Below, piece after piece: positions 57,886-64,000 of a stretch of DNA of 64,000 nucleotides. The stretch's first letter is position 1. The number at the start of each line of letters is the position of its first letter. The stretch is from NCBI RefSeq assembly GCF_000613845.1, contig NZ_BAJT01000011.1, forward strand, positions 1 to 64,000. The letters run 5' to 3'. The notes below the pieces were generated by a model. That model was not told where the DNA came from. It made no database searches and saw nothing but the letters and a program-made list of their open reading frames with translations. A program made the position numbers and the translations under genes. The stretch comes from Asaia astilbis JCM 15831. Its GTDB lineage: Bacteria; Pseudomonadota; Alphaproteobacteria; Acetobacterales; Acetobacteraceae.

Positions 57886-58790
57886 GCCGCTCCCTGTCTG
57901 ATGGCCTGCATCTCGGGAGGCGCGATCATGGCCTCGTACCGGTCATTGCTGCGGTCGCCGCAATCGCCGCTCTGGCCCTCGGTGGCTGGAGCGCGGCTCA
58001 CAGCCTGTCTCGAGAATGGGAAAATGGCGCGGCCCAGCGCGTCACACTTGAAATTCCCGACGTCGACGGGAACGCCAGAGAGACAGCAGGCCGCCTCAAA
58101 GCCGTGCTGCAAAGCGATCCGGGAATCGCATCGATCGAGATCATGCCCGAAGAGCGATTACGGGAACTCCTCCAACCCTGGCTCGGCTCAGCAGGTAAAA
58201 CACTCACGGATCTTCCAGTCGTTCTGACGCTTGCGCGGAAATCCAACGCACCGACAACAGATCTCCCGCTCATTCTCGATACGGTTGCTCCATCGACCAT
58301 CGTGGAGGAAAACGCGCGCTGGGGGGCACAACTCCTGCTCCTGGGGCGGAGTCTGCAGGCATGTGCCTGGCTGGCCTTGCTTCTCGCAGGTTTTGCCACT
58401 GCGGGGGTCACGACGCTCTCCGTCAGAATGACGCTCCATGCGAGACGACGGACAATTGAAATTCTGCATGGCTTTGGTGCCACTGACAGCCTCGTCGCCC
58501 AGCGCATCGCCTGGCGAAGCGCGACTTTAGGACTTTCAGGCGGGATTATCGGCACGCTATTGGGGGGCGCTACGCTGGCGATCGTGCATCGGCTCATCCA
58601 GCCTTTCCTGGATCATCAGGAAGCCTCACTCCCACTCTGGCCTCATAACATGTCCGGATGGCTCTCCGTCTTGACCGCGCTCCCGTCAGGCTTTTTCGAA
58701 TCGCTCTTCTGCGTTCCACTGCTGGTCGCGGCTCTTAGTTTTGTCGTCGCCCTGACCACGGTGCATTTGTGGCTGCGGAGGCTGGCTTGA
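57882..58790 (+). CDS. ftsX: Cell division protein FtsX
   Basis: A 302-residue inner-membrane partner of FtsE. One N-terminal helix is followed by a periplasmic domain with GRLKAVLQSDPGIASIEIMP and LPVVLTL. Three C-terminal helices follow, with RRRTIEILHGFGATDSLVAQ, the typical FtsX coupling motif. It overlaps ftsE (ATGA) and the next gene (TTGA). Confidence 0.92.
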   Translation: MSRSLSDGLHLGRRDHGLVPVIAAVAAIAALALGGWSAAHSLSREWENGAAQRVTLEIPDVDGNARETAGRLKAVLQSDPGIASIEIMPEERLRELLQPWLGSAGKTLTDLPVVLTLARKSNAPTTDLPLILDTVAPSTIVEENARWGAQLLLLGRSLQACAWLALLLAGFATAGVTTLSVRMTLHARRRTIEILHGFGATDSLVAQRIAWRSATLGLSGGIIGTLLGGATLAIVHRLIQPFLDHQEASLPLWPHNMSGWLSVLTALPSGFFESLFCVPLLVAALSFVVALTTVHLWLRRLA

Positions 58791-59377
58791 AGCTCCTGTC
58801 TGCCACGACAACCCTGCTCCTCATTCTCGCACTAAGCTGGTGCGTGGGCTTTGTGTGGTTCTGTGCCGATGCCCTGCGCCCGGTGCCCGATCCAGCGCAT
58901 TGCGACGGAATCGTTGCCCTGACAGGCGGTCGGGACAGGGTCGAGGCCTCGCTCCTGCTCCTGAGCAAGGGAGTCGGCAAAAAACTTCTAATCTCAGGCG
59001 TCGGACCGCATGCAACACTCTCCCAGCTCAGTGAACGTGCACCGGTCAGGCTGAGCCCCGAACTGGCAAACCGCATCACCCTTGGCCGACGAGCCGTCTC
59101 AACCATCGGTAACGGCACCGAGACTGCCGAGTGGGCGGCAAAACAGGGAATCCACTCGCTTCTGGTCGTCACCGCAGGATACCACATACGCCGGGCCATG
59201 CTCGAACTGCATCGCGCCGCCCCTGACCTGAGTCTCTCCCCTTATCCGATCCGCCCGCCAGCTCTCCGCCATCGCCCCGATCGTGCCACCCTGGCTCTGC
59301 TTTTGCGCGAATATACAAAATTGATCGGTTCTCATCTGGGGCTGTCACGCGGAGTAAATCTGACGCCGCGAGCGTAA
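58787..59377 (+). CDS. DUF218/YdcF family protein
   Basis: A 196-residue protein with one N-terminal helix (TTLLLILALSWCVGFVWF) and a DUF218 fold: DGIVALTGGRDRVEASLLLL, KKLLISGVG, GNGTETAEWAAKQGI and VVTAGYHIRRAMLELHR. SanA, ElyC and YdcF are relatives linked to envelope integrity and peptidoglycan or undecaprenyl metabolism. TTG 58787 is preferred: GGAGG lies five bases upstream and it overlaps the ftsX stop. GTG 58769 is the alternative. The ftsE-ftsX-ydcF-plsC order is common in alphaproteobacteria. Confidence 0.8.
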   Translation: MKLLSATTTLLLILALSWCVGFVWFCADALRPVPDPAHCDGIVALTGGRDRVEASLLLLSKGVGKKLLISGVGPHATLSQLSERAPVRLSPELANRITLGRRAVSTIGNGTETAEWAAKQGIHSLLVVTAGYHIRRAMLELHRAAPDLSLSPYPIRPPALRHRPDRATLALLLREYTKLIGSHLGLSRGVNLTPRA

Positions 59378-59569
59378 TCTCCCCTGAACACGAGGCGGAC
59401 TCGCCCTTTCTACGGCACACAGGACTGGTTTGCTTTCGCATCTTTCTCGCGACGGATAATTCCATCGTAACACTTGATGCTCTAGAGGATCATCCGGTCG
59501 GCTGACTCCAGCTGGCCCAAAAAGAGGCTCTCATAGCGCGCCGAGAGAGAGCCGGACCTGGGGGAGTGC

Positions 59570-60313
59570 ATGAACCGGATACGCGCCTGTGTCTTCATCA
59601 TCTATTTCGTCGTCCTGACCCTGTTCATGGGTCTGGGAGCTTTGCCGATCCGCGTGCTCAAGCGCCGCAGCATGGCGTTGAGCTACGCTCAACTCTGGTC
59701 ATCGCTGACGCTCTGGGGGCTGAAAACGCTTTGCCGCATCCGTATCCGCGTGACCGGAGCGGAAAATCTTCCCGACGGGGCCTGCCTGATCGCTTCCCAG
59801 CATCAGGCCTATTTCGATGGTTTCATCTGGATGACACTGGCGCCGAAGCCTGCCTATGTCATCAAGCAGGAACTCACCCGTATCCCCTTCGTCGGGCCGA
59901 TGCTCCTGCTCTCGGGAATGGTCCCAGTCGAGCGTGCTGCAGGAGCAAAAGCGTTGCGCATGCTCATGAAGGAAACGCAGGAGCGCTTCGACGAGGGCAG
60001 ACAGATCATCATCTTCCCCGAAGGCACACGCACCGCGCCCGGCGAGCGCGTCCCCCTTCAGCCCGGCGTAATCGCTCTGGCGAAACAGGCTGCCGCGCCC
60101 ATTATCCCTGTTGCCACAAATTCCGGTCTGCACTGGCCCCGACGCGGCTGGATGATGACCCCAGGCGAGATCGTCATTGCAATCGGCGAGCCGCTTCCTG
60201 CCAAAGCCGACCGCCGTTCGCTGATCGACTCCATCTACACTTCATGGAACGCGCTATGCGATGCGAACGCCATGCCACGCCCTGTGGACAACTCTGTGGA
60301 CTCACCCAAGTGA
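59570..60313 (+). CDS. plsC: 1-acyl-sn-glycerol-3-phosphate acyltransferase
   Basis: Acylates lysophosphatidic acid to phosphatidic acid. 247 residues with an N-terminal membrane helix (VFIIYFVVLTLFMGLGAL), the HX4D motif in SQHQAYFDGF, the glycerol-phosphate binding segment VPVERAAGAKAL, and FPEGTRTAPG. GGGGGAG lies just before ATG 59570. Other lysophospholipid acyltransferases are possible, but the gene order favours plsC. Confidence 0.85.
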   Translation: MNRIRACVFIIYFVVLTLFMGLGALPIRVLKRRSMALSYAQLWSSLTLWGLKTLCRIRIRVTGAENLPDGACLIASQHQAYFDGFIWMTLAPKPAYVIKQELTRIPFVGPMLLLSGMVPVERAAGAKALRMLMKETQERFDEGRQIIIFPEGTRTAPGERVPLQPGVIALAKQAAAPIIPVATNSGLHWPRRGWMMTPGEIVIAIGEPLPAKADRRSLIDSIYTSWNALCDANAMPRPVDNSVDSPK

Positions 60314-60565
60314 CCGGGGGATGACCTGTGCAAAATTGTCGTGTCGTTCGGCAGGCGAGCAGGTCTACGCTTGGGAGTGCTGAGCAAAAGCACAAAGGGA
60401 GCGAGTCAAGTGACAATCGCCTTGAATGCTACGTTTTCTCGGAAAACAAACCCCGAAGACACGGCGGTCGCGGCGTCTAACACAGGCGTTCACGGTTTCA
60501 TAGCCCTAGCGGCCACACTCTTTTCTCCTTCGGGAAAAACGGGTTCCCAGCTCTGGGGATAATTT

Positions 60566-61675
60566 GTGCTGTTTCCCTTTGCTCATGTGAAATCGAACTG
60601 CGGAGACGACCCCTTGCCCAACCCCAAAGGTGAGTTTTCCCCCGTAAAGAAGGGGGTTCTTGGCCTCCTGCTCGGTGTGATATTCCTGTTAATCATCTCC
60701 TGGAGCTTCTCGGCGACACGCCTCTATCGGCTGGAGCGAGAGATCCCGCGACTGACCACGCAGCTTTCTGCTCAGGGCTGGCATCTCACCTGGCAGAAAA
60801 AAACGCCTACCTTATATCCCTGGGCAGGGTCTCTCCTCTTCAACCACCCCTCGCTTACAGGGCCGAAGGGGATACTCTACGTGGGTGAGACCCTCTCAAT
60901 CAGTGGCGGGCTCCTTCACCCCTTCTCCTTCACTCTGAAGTTCCAGGGCACACAGATCCTTCGGCTGAATGAGAACCTCTCGTTAAGCGGGGGAAATCTG
61001 ACTGGGCATCTCGATCCTGCCTCGAAGGAGATGACCTTCGCTGCGCCGAGCCTTAGCGCAACGGTGCTCCCGTTCAGAGGTGTCAAAAGCCTGACTCTTA
61101 TGGATGTTAAGGCCCGCCTCATCCCCGGTGGCGAAGCCGGACCCGAGTCCTCTGCGTGGGCTATGGATCTTCACGCTGCCGCGGCCCTACCAGAATTCGA
61201 TCCTCAAGAGCGCGCGTCGCATGGAAGCGGAAGCCAGGTCACCGACCTCTTTTCGCTGCTCCCTCCCCCGAGTCATCTCCATCTGATTCTCACTGCCCTA
61301 CGCGCCAAAAGCGCCAAATCAGGTCAAAGTGAGGCAGGTGGACGGTTTTTAATTCAGACCGCCTCGTTCGATCTGGGGCCGCTTTCCTGCACCATGAGTG
61401 GCAGTTTGACACATGACGGAGCGGGTACGCTTTGGGCACATTTGTCAGGCCTGCAGGGCTTTGTCCGTTACTGGATCGCTAATGCTCCTGCCGCGTTAAG
61501 AACCAGTCGCGATTACGTCACACTGCTTTCGCGCCTCAATGAACAATCGGCAAGGATCCCGGACAGGCTTGACCTGCCGGTACCCACCCGCGGCAGCGAG
61601 ATCTTATTGCAGAATCACATCTTCGCGATAATAACAGGGCATCTTGATGAACCGAAGGGGAAGCTGACGCCTTAG
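60566..61675 (+). CDS. DUF2125 family protein
   Basis: A 369-residue protein with an N-terminal membrane anchor (VLGLLLGVIFLLIISWSF). A long beta-rich periplasmic body follows, with LTTQLSAQGWHLTWQK and SGSLTHDGAGTLWAHLSG, matching the DUF2125 proteins of alphaproteobacteria, which resemble AsmA-like lipid-handling folds. No function is established. GTG 60566 is the first possible start; a TTG 16 codons later (LPNPKGEF) may be the real one. The 252 bases upstream contain no gene. Confidence 0.75.
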   Translation: MLFPFAHVKSNCGDDPLPNPKGEFSPVKKGVLGLLLGVIFLLIISWSFSATRLYRLEREIPRLTTQLSAQGWHLTWQKKTPTLYPWAGSLLFNHPSLTGPKGILYVGETLSISGGLLHPFSFTLKFQGTQILRLNENLSLSGGNLTGHLDPASKEMTFAAPSLSATVLPFRGVKSLTLMDVKARLIPGGEAGPESSAWAMDLHAAAALPEFDPQERASHGSGSQVTDLFSLLPPPSHLHLILTALRAKSAKSGQSEAGGRFLIQTASFDLGPLSCTMSGSLTHDGAGTLWAHLSGLQGFVRYWIANAPAALRTSRDYVTLLSRLNEQSARIPDRLDLPVPTRGSEILLQNHIFAIITGHLDEPKGKLTP

Positions 61676-61733
61676 GCGTCTGGCTTTATTCAACCCCCTT
61701 CACGACTGGCCCTTCTGGCCGCGGATATCTGCA

Positions 61734-63146
61734 ATGCCCGATTTGAGTGCTCTGTTCCTCGCACGATTGCAATTCGCGTTTACCGTCGGATTTCATATCG
61801 TCTTTCCAGCTTTCTCCATCGGCCTGGCCGCCTTCCTGGCGGTACTCGAAGGCCTTTGGCTCAAGACAGACAAACCCGTCTATCTTGACCTTTTCAAATA
61901 CTGGCTGCGCGTCTTTTCGGTCGTGTTCGCCATGGGCGTCGTCTCAGGGCTGGTCATGTCCTACGAGTTCGGCACCAACTGGTCTCAGTTCTCGCAGAAG
62001 GCTGGCCCCGTTCTCGGCCCGATGCTTGCCTATGAGGTCATGACAGCGTTCTTCCTTGAAGCTGGCTTCCTCGGCGTCATGATGTTCGGCCTCAACCGGG
62101 TCGGCAAGCGCCTGCATTTTGCTGCAACGAGCATGGTGTCGATCGGCACGCTCATTTCCATGAGCTGGATCCTTGCGTCCAACTCGTGGATGCAGACGCC
62201 GCAAGGCTACAAGATCGACGCTGCAACAGGTCGCTTCCTGCCGGCCGACTGGCTGGCGATCATCTTCAACCCGTCCTTCCCGTACCGTCTCGTTCACATG
62301 GCGCTGGCAGCGTTCCTCTGCGTCGCCTTCATCGTCGGTGGCGTCGGTGCGTGGCATCTCCTGAAGGCAAAGCGCCAGAAGCGGCAGCCGACGGAAGCTG
62401 TGAAGGTGATGTTCTCAATGGCCATGTGGATGGCCGCTATCGTCGCACCTCTGCAGATTCTTGCCGGTGACGCCCATGGCCTGAACACACTGAAATATCA
62501 GCCGGCAAAAATTGCCGCCATGGAAGGCGACTGGGAGTCCGAGAGCCGTGCACCCGAACTTCTCTTCGGCATTCCGGACATGGAAAACGAGGTGACGCGC
62601 TACAAGGTCGGCATTCCGCTCATCGGTTCGCTGATCCTGACCCACAGCCTCGACGGCAAGGTTCCGGGCCTGAAAGACTTCCCCAAAGACCAGCGTGCCC
62701 CGATGTATGTGGTCTTCTACACATTCCGCGTAATGGTCGCTCTGGGTAGCCTCATGGCCCTGATCGGTGTGTTCTCGCTTTTCCTCCGCTGGAAGGGCAG
62801 CTTCTACACCAACCCGATCCTGCTCAGGGGCGCTCTGCTCATGACGCCAGCGGGCTTTATCGCCCTGCTCTGCGGTTGGGTCACAACTGAAGTCGGACGC
62901 CAGCCTTACACAATTTATGGGCTGCTCCGTACCGTCGACAGCGTCTCTCCGGTCGTGACACTGCCGAACATGGAAACCTCCATGATCGCTTTCGTCATCG
63001 TCTATTTCGTCGTCTTCACTGCCGGGATCGGTATCCTCCTGCACGATTTTGCCCAGGAGCCGAGCACGAACGAAGCCGAGCTTGAACGCGATCAGCCGCA
63101 TCGCGCCGCTGGCATTACCCAAATCTCTCATCACCCGGCGGAGTAA
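61734..63146 (+). CDS. cioA: Cyanide-insensitive quinol oxidase subunit I
   Basis: CydA-type subunit of a bd-family terminal oxidase, 470 residues with about nine helices. Visible are LFLARLQFAFTVGFHIVFPA (heme b595 histidine), ILASNSWMQTPQGY, and the quinol-site end GRQPYTIYGLLRT. It has the short Q-loop of the CIO group rather than the long E. coli loop, and GRQP-Y in place of GRQPW. CIO oxidases are typical of acetic acid bacteria and relieve cyanide or low-oxygen limits. cioB follows after eight bases. Confidence 0.95.
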   Translation: MPDLSALFLARLQFAFTVGFHIVFPAFSIGLAAFLAVLEGLWLKTDKPVYLDLFKYWLRVFSVVFAMGVVSGLVMSYEFGTNWSQFSQKAGPVLGPMLAYEVMTAFFLEAGFLGVMMFGLNRVGKRLHFAATSMVSIGTLISMSWILASNSWMQTPQGYKIDAATGRFLPADWLAIIFNPSFPYRLVHMALAAFLCVAFIVGGVGAWHLLKAKRQKRQPTEAVKVMFSMAMWMAAIVAPLQILAGDAHGLNTLKYQPAKIAAMEGDWESESRAPELLFGIPDMENEVTRYKVGIPLIGSLILTHSLDGKVPGLKDFPKDQRAPMYVVFYTFRVMVALGSLMALIGVFSLFLRWKGSFYTNPILLRGALLMTPAGFIALLCGWVTTEVGRQPYTIYGLLRTVDSVSPVVTLPNMETSMIAFVIVYFVVFTAGIGILLHDFAQEPSTNEAELERDQPHRAAGITQISHHPAE

Positions 63147-63154
63147 GCGTCTCG

Positions 63155-64000
63155 ATGAATACCCTCGTCTATTGGCTGCCCATTCTATGGGCAGTCCTCG
63201 CGGCCCTGGCCATCTTCATCTATGTCTGTCTCGACGGCTTCGATCTGGGTATCGGCATCCTGTTCCTCGGTGAGCACCGCAAGGAACATCGCGATGTGAT
63301 GGTCAACACCATCGCGCCGGTATGGGATGGCAATGAGACCTGGATGATCTTCGGCGGCGCGACGCTTTACGGCGTCTTTCCGGTGGCCTACGGCACGATC
63401 CTTCCTGCCCTCTATCTGCCCATTCTGTTCATGCTGCTTGCGCTCATTTTGCGTGGCGTTGCTTTCGAGTTTCGCGTCAAGGCCAATGGCTTCTTCGGCA
63501 TGACCTTCTGGGATCGCTCCTTCTGCCTGGGTTCGCTCGTCGCCTCGATCATGCAGGGCATCATTCTGGGTCAGTTGATCACGGGGATTGATGTCAAGAA
63601 CAACACCTTCGTCGGCAGCGCCTGGGATTGGGTTGCTCCCTTCCCGATCTTCTGCGGCTTCGCTGTCGCCGTTGGATACACGCTGCTTGGAGCTACCTGG
63701 CTTGTCTGGCGCACAGAAACCGATCTGAAGGCTGTGATGCAGCGCGCCTCTGCACCGCTTGGTGTAGCGATGCTGGTCCTGATCGCCATCGTGTCCATCT
63801 GGACGCCGCTTCTGCGCTCGACCTACATGCATCGCTGGACGGATTTCCCCGAGATCGTCTGGGTTGCGCCTGTGCCTGTCGCCGTCCTTGCTCTGGCGGC
63901 TCTGTTCTTCCTGTCACTCCGCAAGGACAGCACGCGCCTGACACCGTTCCTCTGCGCACTCGGCTGGTTCTTCCTGTGCTTCTCCGGACTGGGCATCAAT
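63155..64000 (+). CDS. cioB: Cyanide-insensitive quinol oxidase subunit II (truncated by window end)
   Basis: CydB-type partner of CioA. The frame is open from ATG 63155 to the last base, giving 282 residues of an expected 330-380. YVCLDGFDLGIGILF, the conserved PVWDGNETWMIFGGATLY and GVAFEFRVKANG are typical. At least seven helices are visible. The C-terminus lies outside the window. Confidence 0.94.
   Translation, partial: MNTLVYWLPILWAVLAALAIFIYVCLDGFDLGIGILFLGEHRKEHRDVMVNTIAPVWDGNETWMIFGGATLYGVFPVAYGTILPALYLPILFMLLALILRGVAFEFRVKANGFFGMTFWDRSFCLGSLVASIMQGIILGQLITGIDVKNNTFVGSAWDWVAPFPIFCGFAVAVGYTLLGATWLVWRTETDLKAVMQRASAPLGVAMLVLIAIVSIWTPLLRSTYMHRWTDFPEIVWVAPVPVAVLALAALFFLSLRKDSTRLTPFLCALGWFFLCFSGLGIN

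Noticed and set aside
60341-60562. 73-codon frame between plsC and the DUF2125 gene
   Set aside because: No ribosome site, no hydrophobic or domain pattern, and atypical composition; treated as intergenic.
1-64000. CRISPR arrays, tRNA or rRNA genes, insertion sequences, prophage
   Set aside because: I saw no regular spaced repeats, no tRNA cloverleaf, no rRNA, and no transposase, integrase or phage structural genes.

Overview
The window is GC-rich alphaproteobacterial DNA, most likely from an acetic acid bacterium (Acetobacteraceae, in the Gluconobacter/Asaia/Acetobacter neighbourhood). The main pointers are a membrane-bound PQQ glucose dehydrogenase, a cyanide-insensitive quinol oxidase (cioAB), the fabD-fabG-acpP-fabF-mltG and ftsE-ftsX-ydcF-plsC layouts, a DUF2125 protein, a GGGGC-type palindromic repeat, and a bacterial sphingolipid locus. 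Species cannot be fixed from the sequence alone.

Layout. (1) 425-13 kb is a lipid island. A GT-B transferase, an acyl-ACP synthetase (aasR-like), a dedicated ACP (acpR-like) and serine palmitoyltransferase (spt) run rightward. A lipid kinase and a Tam41-like nucleotidyltransferase run leftward into the same terminator. A six-gene rightward operon with every stop and start overlapping then follows: metallophosphoesterase, LptF-like, LptG-like, fatty-acid-hydroxylase family, NTP transferase and GT4 glycosyltransferase. (2) 13-16 kb carries mmcB, an inositol-monophosphatase family gene and a secreted SYLF protein behind an EcfG-type promoter. (3) 15.7-20.4 kb is the leftward fatty acid synthesis cluster with mltG. 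(4) 20.5-30 kb holds unknown secreted and methyltransferase genes, an orphan OpuAC-like protein, an HWE kinase, an M13 peptidase, a Dabb protein, a diiron protein and bioB. (5) 30-34.7 kb is an iron-uptake module: a TonB receptor divergent from a PepSY reductase-like operon. (6) 34.7-40.3 kb is a leftward MCE/Mla lipid-transport operon that starts with a sensor carrying a cyclase-like domain. (7) 40.4-50.3 kb is housekeeping (ygfZ, hisI, lpxB, pheST, rplT-rpmI), then gcd. (8) 50.3-57 kb has sufE, hslVU and two co-translated sensor kinases. (9) 57-64 kb has ftsEX, ydcF-like, plsC, DUF2125 and cioAB, which runs off the end.

How it fits together. The left island can be read as one pathway. AasR/AcpR would supply an acyl thioester, Spt would condense it with serine, the hydroxylase would modify the chain, the kinase, nucleotidyltransferases and glycosyltransferases would build head groups, and the LptFG-like pair could move the product toward the outer membrane. 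Two known ceramide steps, the 3-ketosphinganine reductase (cerR) and the bacterial ceramide synthase (bcerS), are not in the window. The export role is inference.

Data quality. About 20 otherwise intact genes, including essential ones (fabG, pheS, pheT, ftsE), are broken by isolated frameshifts. Most fit a missing single base and some a lost dinucleotide. I treat these as sequencing or assembly errors and annotate each gene as one feature across its frameshift.
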